A stretch of DNA of 6,915 bases from an uncultured Planctomycetaceae bacterium (GCA_903898975.1 CAIUHT010000099.1:1-6915), one strand, 5' to 3'. Positions 1-6,469 are shown, counted from the first letter of the stretch. Notes: generated by a model not told the origin, from the sequence alone. A program made the numbers and translations.

Positions 1-2
1 CC

Positions 3-458
3 CGGTGGGGCGCAGCCCTAGCCGGCCTCGCCGTTGCGTTGGGGGCCTTCGCCGCCCATGGGCTGGAAGGGCATTTCCGCACCAAATACCGGGGCCGGGT
101 CTTCGAAAAGACCGTGGCGACCCCCGAAGGGCGGCAGGTGGTCGAGACCGTCCCGCTCGACAAGAAGTACCTGGCCGACTTCGAAACCGGGGTCCGCTAC
201 CAGATGTATCACGCCCTCGCCCTGATGGGGTTGGGGCTGCTGCCCGTGCGGAACAATCGCCCATGGCTCAAGCGGGCCGCCGCCTCCTTCCTCGCCGGCA
301 CCGCCTGCTTCTCGGGAGGGTTGTACCTCTACTCGCTGCTGGCCCTGCGGTGGGTGGGCATGTTCATCGTCCCGCTGGGGGGCACACTGTTCCTCCTGGG
401 CTGGATCTGCCTGGTGTGGGCAGTCGAGCGGGCCCGGCAGGCGGGGCCGGCGGCATGA
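3..458 (+). CDS. DUF423 family small integral membrane protein, 5' end cut by window edge
   Basis: The frame is open to the left edge and the 151 visible residues match the DUF423 (YgdD/YwdK-like) inner-membrane family, whose biochemical role is unknown. The start reads GAALAGLAVALGAFAAHGLE, where the GAF-x-AHGL motif is the family hallmark. Further on are FETGVRYQMYHALAL (about residues 60-74) and PLGGTLFLLGW (124-134), also typical. Four hydrophobic segments are visible at about 3-20, 64-81, 92-115 and 117-141. Between AHGLE and the FETGVRYQ motif lies a charged stretch of about 38 residues (22-59), longer than the short linker in enterobacterial members. A TTG at 39 could be read as a start but would cut into the first membrane helix, so the true start is almost certainly upstream of the window. 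The stop overlaps the next gene's ATG (ATGA), which suggests one operon with the ABC transporter. Confidence 0.88.
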   Translation, partial: RWGAALAGLAVALGAFAAHGLEGHFRTKYRGRVFEKTVATPEGRQVVETVPLDKKYLADFETGVRYQMYHALALMGLGLLPVRNNRPWLKRAAASFLAGTACFSGGLYLYSLLALRWVGMFIVPLGGTLFLLGWICLVWAVERARQAGPAA

Positions 459-1417
459 CGGGCGATCTTTCTGAACTCGCCATCGACTGCCGGCAGCTGG
501 TGAAGACGTACCCCGGCCGGCCACCTGTCGAGGCGGTCCGCGGCATCGACCTGCAGATTCGGCGGGGCGAATGCTTTGGCCTGCTCGGACCGAACGGCGC
601 GGGCAAGACCACCACCATGGAGATTCTCGAGGGGCTGCTGGCCCCCACCTCGGGACACGTCGAGGTGCTGGGCCGCCACTGGAGCACCCACGATCGCGAA
701 CTCCGCGAACGGGTGGGGGTCTCGCTCCAGGAGACCAACCTCTCCGACAAACTCACCGTCGTCGAGATTGTGCGCCTGTTCCGCAGCTTCTTCGCCCGCG
801 GGCTCCCCGTTGACGAGGCGCTCGCCCAGGTTTCGCTGCAAGAGAAGCAGCACGCCCGGTATGGCAAGCTCTCGGGGGGCCAGAAGCAGCGCCTCGCCGT
901 CGCCTGCGCCCTCGTCGGGGACCCCGAACTGCTGTTCCTCGACGAACCAACCACCGGGCTCGACCCGCAATCGCGTCGGCAACTCTGGAACGTGATCGAG
1001 CGCTTCCGCGACGTCGGCCGGACCGTCATCCTCACCACGCATTACATGGATGAAGCCGAAAAACTCTGCCACCGCGTCGCCATTGTCGACGGGGGCCAGG
1101 TGATTGCGTTGGGTTCGCCCCGCGAGCTGATCGCCCGGCTCGGCAGCGAGCATGTGCTCGAACCAGCCTGGCAGGGCCCGCCTCCCCCCGACGCCGAACT
1201 GCTGGCCCTCCCCTCGGTCACCCAGGTCCTCCACGAATCGGGGCACCTCAGCCTGGCGGTCGCCGAGCCCCACCGGGCCCTCCCCGCCCTGCTCGATCAC
1301 ACCCGGGCCAGCGGTCGCGAACTCGCCTCGCTCACCACCCGGCACGCGACGCTGGAAGATGTCTTCGTCGCGCTCACCGGCCGGCATCTGCGCGACACTG
1401 CCGAGGTGCGGACATGA
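455..1417 (+). CDS. ABC transporter ATP-binding protein, DrrA-like (ABC-2 exporter ATPase)
   Basis: This is a 320-residue cytoplasmic ATPase that should power the permease encoded next. All nucleotide-binding motifs are intact: Walker A GPNGAGKT at 45-52, Q-loop Q92, signature LSGGQ at 139-143, Walker B LLFLDEP at 159-165 with catalytic E164, D-loop GLDP at 168-171 and the H-loop histidine H196. A C-terminal tail of about 90 residues ends in TLEDVFVALTGR (299-310), the feature typical of DrrA/CcmA-type ATPases that work with ABC-2 membrane proteins. The ATG at 455 is preferred because it overlaps the DUF423 stop and gives the normal family N-terminus; the frame stays open far upstream, but that extension is proline/arginine-rich and antisense-like. 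No strong ribosome-binding site precedes it, which fits translational coupling. The substrate cannot be read from the sequence; drug, lipid or polysaccharide export are all possible. Confidence 0.95.
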   Translation: MTGDLSELAIDCRQLVKTYPGRPPVEAVRGIDLQIRRGECFGLLGPNGAGKTTTMEILEGLLAPTSGHVEVLGRHWSTHDRELRERVGVSLQETNLSDKLTVVEIVRLFRSFFARGLPVDEALAQVSLQEKQHARYGKLSGGQKQRLAVACALVGDPELLFLDEPTTGLDPQSRRQLWNVIERFRDVGRTVILTTHYMDEAEKLCHRVAIVDGGQVIALGSPRELIARLGSEHVLEPAWQGPPPPDAELLALPSVTQVLHESGHLSLAVAEPHRALPALLDHTRASGRELASLTTRHATLEDVFVALTGRHLRDTAEVRT

Positions 1418-2562
1418 ACACCCGCTGGACCGCCCTGATCGAACTCACCTCGGCCCGCATTCGCGAGTTCTTTCGCGAACCTGCCGCGATCTTCTGGGTC
1501 TATGGCTTTCCCCTCATCATGGCCCTGTCGCTGGGCATCGCCTTCCGCGATCGACCCCAGGCGAAACTCAACATCGACCTGGTGGCCCCGGGAGGGGACG
1601 CGGCAGCCCCGGCGTGGTGGAGCACTCTCCGGGAAGACCCGCGGCTGACCCTGCACACCCCCGCCCCCGACGCCTGGACCCGCCGACTCCGCGACGCCAA
1701 AACCGATCTCGTGCTGATCGCCCCCGGCATGGCTGGCAGCAGTGGTTCCGGCGCACCGTCTAACGAAACCCCGTCCAACGAAACGCCGTCCAACGGCATT
1801 GCGCCGCATGAGACCTCAGCGGGCGGCCCGTCGGGTTGGCAGGTCTGGTCGGAACCCCGCCGGGCCGACAGCCTGCTGGCCCGCGAGGTGGTCGAGAACG
1901 TGCTGCATCGACAGACCACCGCTCCCCCTCCCGACTTCGAACCGAGGGAACTGCAGGAAGCGGGCTCGCGATACATCGACTTCCTCATCCCCGGCCTGCT
2001 GGGGATGAACCTGATGGGCGGGGGCCTGTTTGGCGTCGGCTTTGTGCTGGTCGATATGCGGGTCAAAAAACTGCTCAAGCGGTTCCTGGCGACACCGTTG
2101 CGGCATGGCGACTTCCTGCTGTCGGTCATGCTCAGCCGGTTGCTGTTCATGCTGCCCGAAATTCTGGCCCTGCTGCTCTTCTCGCGCTTCCTCTTTGGGG
2201 TGACGGTGCGGGGTTCGTACGGCGAACTGGCGCTGCTGGTCCTGCTGGGAGGCTTCTGCTTCGCGGGGATTGGCCTGCTGGTGGCCAGCCGGGCGACCAC
2301 TCTCGAAACCGCCTCGGGGCTGATGAACCTGCTGATGCTGCCCATGTACGTGCTGTCGGGGGTCTTTTTCTCGGCTGACCGGTTTCCCGAAGCGATGCAG
2401 CCCCTGGTTCGAGCGCTGCCGCTGACAGCGCTGAACGACGCCCTGCGGGGGGTGATGCTGGAAGGGGAGTCGCTGGTCGAACTCTCTCGACCGTGCCTCA
2501 CGCTGGTGCTGTGGGGAGTCTTGTCCTTCGCGGTGGCCCTGAGGATTTTCCGCTGGAAGTGA
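1414..2562 (+). CDS. ABC-2 type transporter permease
   Basis: This 382-residue inner-membrane protein is the membrane partner of the preceding ATPase; the genes overlap by ATGA. The layout is that of ABC-2 permeases: one N-terminal helix (about 26-45, after the amphipathic stretch ARIREFFREPAAIFW), a large extracytoplasmic domain (about 46-185), then five helices at about 188-213, 234-262, 270-292, 300-321 and 360-378. The motif DFLIPGLLGMNLMGGGLFGVG (starting at 189) and the cytoplasmic segment KKLLKRFLATPLRHGDFL (218-235) are characteristic, as are the late MYVLSGVFFS and FP-x-AMQPLVRALPLTALNDALRG stretches. The extracytoplasmic domain contains a short low-complexity tandem repeat (PSNET, from residue 115), probably a flexible loop. 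As one six-helix half, it would act as a homodimer with two ATPase copies. The exported substrate is unknown. Confidence 0.93.
   Translation: MNTRWTALIELTSARIREFFREPAAIFWVYGFPLIMALSLGIAFRDRPQAKLNIDLVAPGGDAAAPAWWSTLREDPRLTLHTPAPDAWTRRLRDAKTDLVLIAPGMAGSSGSGAPSNETPSNETPSNGIAPHETSAGGPSGWQVWSEPRRADSLLAREVVENVLHRQTTAPPPDFEPRELQEAGSRYIDFLIPGLLGMNLMGGGLFGVGFVLVDMRVKKLLKRFLATPLRHGDFLLSVMLSRLLFMLPEILALLLFSRFLFGVTVRGSYGELALLVLLGGFCFAGIGLLVASRATTLETASGLMNLLMLPMYVLSGVFFSADRFPEAMQPLVRALPLTALNDALRGVMLEGESLVELSRPCLTLVLWGVLSFAVALRIFRWK
1756..1797 (+). repeat. In-frame 15-bp tandem repeat (about 2.7 copies) within the permease gene
   Basis: Units begin at 1756, 1771 and 1786 and encode PSNET, PSNET and PSNG. 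The units are nearly identical (CCG TCY AAC GAA ACN). Because the period is a multiple of three, copy-number change keeps the reading frame. The repeat sits in the extracytoplasmic domain, outside the predicted membrane helices. Confidence 0.85.
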
Positions 2563-2563
2563 G

Positions 2564-2589
2564 CGGTCAGCAGGTGTCGCTGCTGACTG
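2564..2589 (+). terminator. Hairpin just after the permease stop codon, possible terminator
   Basis: GTCAGCAG (2566-2573) and CTGCTGAC (2580-2587) form a perfect 8-bp stem around the loop GTGTCG. A G-T wobble and a C-G pair extend it to 10 bp. It begins one base after the stop codon. No T-run follows, so it is not a classical intrinsic terminator; it could instead stabilise the 3' end of the transcript. The remaining bases up to 2819 lie between convergent genes and show no convincing gene. Confidence 0.35.
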
Positions 2590-2782
2590 GAAAACTGTGC
2601 GCAGCCCGGCACGCGGCCCGCGTCGGCGCAGGCAGCTGTCACACCGTGCGGTGGCACCCATCTCGGTGATTCGCCGGGGCGGGACGCGCCTCCAAAGCAG
2701 TCCGCAATCCGAACGATCGCCCCACGAGCCCAGGCCGAGTCTCCACCATCCGGGGTCCCCGTCACTCCGTGGCAACGTGCCA

Positions 2783-2801
2783 GCCAGGCACCGAACCTGG
2801 C
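2783..2801. other. Short inverted repeat downstream of the nucleotidyltransferase gene
   Basis: GCCAGG (2783-2788) and CCTGGC (2796-2801) form a 6-bp stem around a 7-base loop. It lies 19 nt beyond the stop codon of the minus-strand nucleotidyltransferase gene. No T-run follows on that strand, so a terminator role is only a possibility. Confidence 0.2.
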
Positions 2802-2819
2802 AGGTCGTCAGCCTGCGAT

Positions 2820-3578
2820 TCATTCAGGCCGTTCGCGAGTCCGACGCAGGTGTTCCAGTTCCTGCTTGAGCGGTCGCCAGTACTCTTTGTCGAGACGGCG
2901 TTCCTCATCGGCCTCCTGCCGGAACAGCCTTTCGATGGCGTCCGCATCGGACTCGCCGAGGGTCGAGAGTCCCGGTCGAGTGCTGGTTGCCTCGGCGAAC
3001 TCGCGGGGAAACCGTCTCCTCAACTCGATGAGCAGCGCCGGCGTGCGACATTCCCGCAGCCAGAACGAGATTCGGGCGCCCGTTGGTTCCTCCCCGTGGG
3101 CGAAGTAGTGCGCTTCCAGCAGCCGCCGGATGATCGGCCAATCCTTATCAATTTGCGTTTTTTTTGCCTGCACCAGATCCTCGATTCCCAAGACCTCATA
3201 CGTGACTCCGGTACCGCTGTCCTCCACTGTCGTACGACGCTCCCACAACTGCTCGAATGGCAAGCAGCCACGCAGCCTGGTCATCACGTCGATTCGCAAT
3301 CCGTTGACATCGGGATGGCGACAGCGGAAGTGGACCGCATGACCCCGCCCCAGGTACTCGGGCTGAAACTGAGGGACGGCAATCGACTCGGCCCGGAGTT
3401 CTGCCAGGGCCTGTCTTAAATTGCTGAAGTTGCCTTCGCTGGCCAGGATCACCAGGTCGCAGTCCCGGCTAAACTCCGCCGCGCCGTACAACACGCAGGC
3501 CTGCCCCCCCATAAGCAGGTGCCGTACCGTGTGGCATGACATCGTTGAAAGGACTTTGAGAATCGGGTTCGGGATCAA
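2820..3578 (-). CDS. Nucleotidyltransferase-fold protein (minimal NTase, AbiEii/MNT-like)
   Basis: The 252-residue product has the catalytic signature of the polymerase-beta-type nucleotidyltransferase superfamily. Residues 22-45 carry GGQACVLYGAAEFSRDCDLV, that is the GG motif (G24, G25) followed by SRD-x-D with carboxylates D39 and D41. A third acidic residue, D97, lies in LRIDVMT. A conserved-looking basic segment, AKKTQIDKDWPIIRRL (138-153), and a charged helical C-terminus follow. Such enzymes transfer nucleotides to protein, RNA or small molecules; the target here is unknown. The start is TTG at 3578, chosen because GGGAGG lies 5 nt upstream and because residues 5-22 supply the helix expected before the GG motif. 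An ATG at 3542 (residue 13) would shorten that helix. The gene overlaps the upstream small gene by 110 nt in another frame, so the two are probably co-expressed. A toxin-like role is inference only. Confidence 0.82.
   Translation of the reverse strand: MIPNPILKVLSTMSCHTVRHLLMGGQACVLYGAAEFSRDCDLVILASEGNFSNLRQALAELRAESIAVPQFQPEYLGRGHAVHFRCRHPDVNGLRIDVMTRLRGCLPFEQLWERRTTVEDSGTGVTYEVLGIEDLVQAKKTQIDKDWPIIRRLLEAHYFAHGEEPTGARISFWLRECRTPALLIELRRRFPREFAEATSTRPGLSTLGESDADAIERLFRQEADEERRLDKEYWRPLKQELEHLRRTRERPE
3158..3165 (-). other. A8 homopolymer (coding strand) inside the nucleotidyltransferase gene
   Basis: On the coding strand the codons GCA AAA AAA ACG (A-K-K-T, residues 138-141) give eight consecutive A bases. 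The reading frame continues normally on both sides. Such runs are potential sites of polymerase slippage and of sequencing error. Confidence 0.8.
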
Positions 3579-3723
3579 GCGAGCCTCCCGCAGCGAGGTA
3601 GAACTGCCACAGTTTCATCGATTCCTCCATCCGCTGCAGAGGAGTGAGCGCATACCACTCTTGCCACGAGTCGGAATCCAGTTCCGCTTCAGCCAACCGG
3701 CGGATTCGCCGTTCCTCATTCAT
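3469..3723 (-). CDS. Small protein upstream of and overlapping the nucleotidyltransferase gene
   Basis: The predicted product has 84 residues and its function is not recognised. The N-terminal half is strongly charged and helical in character (MNEERRIRRLAEAEL), followed by tryptophan-containing segments SWQEWYALTP (19-28) and ESMKLWQFYLAAGG (34-47). Then comes GGSLDPEPDSQSPF (46-59), a motif I recall from small proteins next to similar nucleotidyltransferases, though I could not search for this. The start is ATG 3723 because GGAGG lies 6 nt upstream; an ATG at 3783 has no such support. The last 36 codons overlap the nucleotidyltransferase gene in another frame, so the tail after residue 59 may be conserved or just read-through into that gene. 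There is no membrane segment or signal peptide. A partner or antitoxin-like role for the enzyme is possible but is inference from gene order. Confidence 0.72.
   Translation of the reverse strand: MNEERRIRRLAEAELDSDSWQEWYALTPLQRMEESMKLWQFYLAAGGSLDPEPDSQSPFNDVMPHGTAPAYGGAGLRVVRRGGV
3584..3589 (-). promoter_or_regulatory. Ribosome-binding site of the nucleotidyltransferase, inside the small gene
   Basis: GGGAGG on the minus strand lies 5 nt before the TTG at 3578. These bases also encode the GG of the small protein's GGSLD motif. This site decides the TTG start over the later ATG at 3542. Confidence 0.6.
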
Positions 3724-3729
3724 GACACT

Positions 3730-3734
3730 CCTCC
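3730..3734 (-). promoter_or_regulatory. Ribosome-binding site of the small protein gene
   Basis: The minus strand reads AGGGAGGAGTGTC before ATG 3723; the GGAGG core is 6 nt from the start codon. It fixes the start at 3723 rather than the in-frame ATG at 3783. Confidence 0.75.
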
Positions 3735-3781
3735 CTGGCCCCGACCAGCGGAATGACGCCTGTTCGCCACGCCTCTTTCTC

Positions 3782-3810
3782 ATGCTACCAGCGATTCAGG
3801 GTCGTGTCGT
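3782..3810 (-). promoter_or_regulatory. Possible sigma-70-like promoter for the small protein/nucleotidyltransferase pair
   Basis: On the minus strand ACGACA (3810-3805) and TAGCAT (3787-3782) are separated by 17 nt. Each matches its consensus hexamer at four of six positions. It sits in the 173-nt gap between the mannonate dehydratase stop and the small gene, about 60 nt before ATG 3723. Matches of this quality occur by chance and planctomycete promoters are poorly defined. Confidence 0.22.
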
Positions 3811-3896
3811 CAGGTCACTCTCGGTGCGGAGTGCTGCATCAAGACCAGTGCTCGCTCGCTGCGAAGCAACCGGCGACCACGGAGGGCCAGGCTGGG

Positions 3897-4874
3897 TCAG
3901 CGCGATGCTTGAGGCGCAGCGGGCGCGGGCGCCGTGGCCTGCATCAACCCCCGCATGTAACCCCAGGCGAACAGTCGGCCCAGTGTTGTGTAGCCCGGTT
4001 CCCCGTCGTCTTCCCCAACCAGCTGCGGCACATGGTCGGGCCGCATCGAACCACGGAACCCCACCTCCCGATACGCCCGCATCGCCGCCGCCATGTCGGT
4101 CGGACCGTTGTCGTGGAAGGTCTCCACAAAATCGTCGGCGGTCCCCCGCACATCCCGAAAATGCACGTAGGCAATGTGCGGTCCCAACCGGTGAATCGCC
4201 TGGGGAATGTCGACACCCATCTCGGCGAACGTCCCCTGGCAGAAACAGATCTTGTTGCGGGGACTGGGCCGCAGCGCCATGAGCCGCTCGAATGCCTCAA
4301 CCGAGTTCATGATGCGATCCCGCCCCTGGAACTGGGCGAGGGGCGGGTCGTCGGGGTGCATCGCCAGCGTCACCCCCAGGCGTTCCGCCTCGGGCAGCAC
4401 CCCGTCGAGAAAGTGCGCGAGATTCCGCCACAACTCGTCAGCGGAAATCCGCTCTTCCACCAGGGGCCCCGTGGTCTGCGAGAGCGACATGGCGCGGGCC
4501 ACGTCGGCGAGCCGGAATTCGGTGGTCTTCGCCCCACCCCGTTCGGGGGCATCGAGGCGGGTCCGCACCCAGTCGGTCCCCGCCATGAAGTTGTAACAGA
4601 GCAGGGGAATCTGCAGTTCGGCCATCGCCCCCAGCAGGTCGCGCACCGCCTGCAACTCGCGCCCGTCATCGCGTCCCCGCTTGATCTCTTCGATCGGGAG
4701 ATACCCCTCGACCACTCCCACCTTCAGCCCAAAGCGGGACACCCGGGCGACCGTCTCCCGCAGTTCGTCCCGCCCCCCGCGCGGGTACCGGGCCACCACC
4801 TCTTCGACGCCGCACTGGGCGGCCAACTGCAGGTTGACGTCGGAAAGCGGGGTCAGAACCGTCGCGAGTTTCAT
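3897..4874 (-). CDS. uxuA: Mannonate dehydratase (UxuA family)
   Basis: The 325-residue product resembles D-mannonate dehydratase, the cytoplasmic metal-dependent enzyme that converts D-mannonate to 2-keto-3-deoxy-D-gluconate in glucuronate breakdown. It has the sugar-isomerase-like TIM-barrel pattern. Family landmarks are MHPDDPP (172-178), NKICFCQGTFAEMG (207-220), YVHFRDVRG (236-244), FVETFHDNGPTDM (249-261) and MRPDHVP (277-283). H173, C212, H238 and D280 fall where the family's known Mn2+ ligands (His, Cys, His, Asp) are expected. It is shorter than the roughly 394-residue E. coli enzyme; the C-terminus ends in GYTTLGRLFAWGYMRGLMQA plus an Ala/Pro-rich tail. The ATG start gives a natural first barrel strand (MKLATVLTPL), but no strong ribosome-binding site precedes it. 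It lies 78 nt after the phosphatase gene, so the two may share a transcript. No other hexuronate gene is visible, so a related sugar-acid substrate cannot be excluded. Confidence 0.86.
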   Translation of the reverse strand: MKLATVLTPLSDVNLQLAAQCGVEEVVARYPRGGRDELRETVARVSRFGLKVGVVEGYLPIEEIKRGRDDGRELQAVRDLLGAMAELQIPLLCYNFMAGTDWVRTRLDAPERGGAKTTEFRLADVARAMSLSQTTGPLVEERISADELWRNLAHFLDGVLPEAERLGVTLAMHPDDPPLAQFQGRDRIMNSVEAFERLMALRPSPRNKICFCQGTFAEMGVDIPQAIHRLGPHIAYVHFRDVRGTADDFVETFHDNGPTDMAAAMRAYREVGFRGSMRPDHVPQLVGEDDGEPGYTTLGRLFAWGYMRGLMQATAPAPAAPQASR

Positions 4875-4952
4875 GGCAGCGAGACCAGCAGGGAACAGCC
4901 GGGAAGAGATGGCAGCAAGGTCGCAACAAGCGGGCGCGGAGGCGGGGGCCGT

Positions 4953-5879
4953 TCAGCTCGACTGGCTGGTGACGAACCGCGTGTTGCACAGTTCCTGTTC
5001 GCCATCCCATCGGTACGCGCAGAGGAAGCCCGCCTTGGCGATGCTGTAGTCGAGACAGGCGACATTGGGGGCCAGTCGCGTGGGTTGCGCTCCTCGCAGC
5101 CAGTAGTGTCCAAAAAAGACCGGCCGCTCGTGGGGGTGATAGGCGAGCGCAGGGTCGGGACGCAGATCGGCGACCGGGATATCGCTGTCGATGGCATCGC
5201 TGATCGCAAAGCTGCGGAAGGTCTGCCCTTCCGGGGGGAGATACCAGCGGATCCGCATGGCCTGCCGGGGATGGCCGTCCCGGTCGATGTACGAGGTCCC
5301 CTCAGGCAGCGGCAGCTCGGGCCCCTTCAGCAACCGCTCGACCGCGGGGAAGATCGCCCCCTGGGCCTGGCACGCCTGGAGCAGGAAGTCATCGGTCAGT
5401 TCGCCCTCCCGAAAGGTGGAGTGGTTGGCGACCAGGGTGCGGGCCCGTTCGTCCCAGCAGGCGTGGACTGCCCGCAGGCCGGGGAGGTCGAGCCACAGGG
5501 GGAGGGTGCGAAACCAGCGGAGGGTCGACTTCAACTCCGCCGCGGGAAGTTGCAGCAGGGTCTGCGCATGTTGCCGAATGTTGGTGTTGCTGCGGGGCCG
5601 CAGCCAGCGGTCGCGTTCCCCGGGCCAGAGCGAGTGGAACGCCAGTGCGTTCAGTTCGTGATTGCCCAGCAGGGCGATCGCCGAGCCATGGTCCACCATT
5701 CGGCGAACTACCTCGAGCACGCGGGGAATCTGCGGTCCGCGGTCGATGAGATCGCCGAGGAAGACGACTTGCCGACCGGGCTGAGCATACGCCCCCTGCG
5801 TCTCGCGATAGCCGAGCTTGCGGAGGACCGCCTCAAGAGCCTCGGCGTGTCCGTGAATATCTCCCACGAGGTCGAACAT
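4953..5879 (-). CDS. Calcineurin-like metallophosphoesterase (PPP-type phosphatase)
   Basis: The 308-residue product carries the metal-binding motifs of the calcineurin-like superfamily in order: GDIHG (6-10), GDLIDRG (42-48), GNHE (72-75), a histidine in VHACW (H139) and one in FGHYW (H258). These correspond to the two-metal centre of PPP-type enzymes such as bacterial PrpA/PrpE and ApaH-like phosphatases. It could dephosphorylate proteins or cleave dinucleotide polyphosphates; the sequence does not decide which. About 100 residues between H139 and H258 form a family-specific insert including the segment around MRIRWYLPPEGQTFRS. No signal peptide or membrane helix is seen, so it is probably cytoplasmic. 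The ATG at 5879 places GDIHG right at the N-terminus, as usual, and GGGAG lies 4 nt upstream. The mannonate dehydratase gene follows 78 nt downstream on the same strand, but no functional link is obvious. Confidence 0.9.
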   Translation of the reverse strand: MFDLVGDIHGHAEALEAVLRKLGYRETQGAYAQPGRQVVFLGDLIDRGPQIPRVLEVVRRMVDHGSAIALLGNHELNALAFHSLWPGERDRWLRPRSNTNIRQHAQTLLQLPAAELKSTLRWFRTLPLWLDLPGLRAVHACWDERARTLVANHSTFREGELTDDFLLQACQAQGAIFPAVERLLKGPELPLPEGTSYIDRDGHPRQAMRIRWYLPPEGQTFRSFAISDAIDSDIPVADLRPDPALAYHPHERPVFFGHYWLRGAQPTRLAPNVACLDYSIAKAGFLCAYRWDGEQELCNTRFVTSQSS

Positions 5880-6244
5880 GAAACTCCCACACGCCAGGCC
5901 GAGATTGCCACCGCCGGAGGGGCCGGGATCGGTACCCCAGCGTCCCTCGCCCAGAGAATCTTACGATTGATTGCCCCGGCAGAACCAGCCCTCAGACGAT
6001 CACCAGTGGGACGATCGCGCACGGGCGTTTCGGGCGAAGCCAATCGCTCAAGTGGCATGGCGCATGGCTCACGCCCGCCATCGGGCCGAATGCGAAACGA
6101 TCGCTGGCAGGACGCGCGAGACGTATCAGAGAGTTCCCATTCCTGCTTGCGAATTCGTCGCGGGCAGCAGCCCTGCCGGCGGAAGCGACGCCAACGCCGT
6201 CCAGGTTCAGCAAGTGAACGAATGCGAGTTCGATCGGGCCCGGC

Positions 6245-6262
6245 GTGGTTCGACGGAACCGC
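6245..6262. other. Hairpin in the divergent intergenic region
   Basis: GGTTC (6247-6251) and GAACC (6256-6260) pair around the tetraloop GACG. A T-G wobble and a G-C pair extend the stem to 7 bp. An A-run follows shortly on the plus strand (about 6268), and no T-run follows on either side in terminator orientation. It could be a regulatory RNA element or a chance palindrome. Confidence 0.3.
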
Positions 6263-6462
6263 CCCGGAAAAAATTTCAACGGGCCAGAAAAACGCGTTCT
6301 CCCCGGGGTAAACAGGGCTTCCGAGTTTGCCCCGCCTCTGATAACTTGGGCGGTCCGACAGGACGGTTTCGTTGTACCACCGTCCGCACCATCGATCGGC
6401 ACGGCGGCCAGTCGAGTCGGGGAAGCAACGAGGCGACCCCGGTGACCCGACGGGCGGCAGGC

Positions 6463-6469
6463 AAGGAGG
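6463..6469 (+). promoter_or_regulatory. Strong ribosome-binding site of the RimI-like gene
   Basis: AAGGAGG, a full match to the anti-Shine-Dalgarno core, ends 4 nt before ATG 6474. It supports that ATG over later in-frame ATGs at residues 18 and 23. Confidence 0.75.

Noticed and set aside
5..454. A 150-residue N-terminal extension of the ABC ATPase frame
   Set aside because: The extension is Arg/Pro/Gly-rich and lies in another frame over the clear DUF423 gene. The ATGA junction at 455 gives a normal ATPase N-terminus.
1500..2765. A 421-codon minus-strand frame over the permease
   Set aside because: Its translation is Ser/Arg/Pro-rich and lacks any domain, while the plus strand encodes a permease with six helices and family motifs.
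3724..3783. N-terminal extension of the small protein to an ATG at 3783
   Set aside because: The strong GGAGG site sits inside this extension just before ATG 3723, and the added residues are Arg/Gly-rich.
6241..6262. GGTTCGA resembling a tRNA T-arm
   Set aside because: No acceptor stem, anticodon arm or D-arm could be placed around it; the bases are explained by a simple hairpin.
3753..6311. An 852-codon open frame on the plus strand
   Set aside because: It runs antisense to the mannonate dehydratase and phosphatase genes, both of which have full family motifs. Its translation is rich in Gly, Arg, His and Pro with no recognisable domain, as expected for the complement of GC-rich coding DNA.
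6317..6345. Possible promoter for the RimI-like gene using GATAAC at 6340 as -10
   Set aside because: No acceptable -35 hexamer occurs at 15-18 nt spacing.
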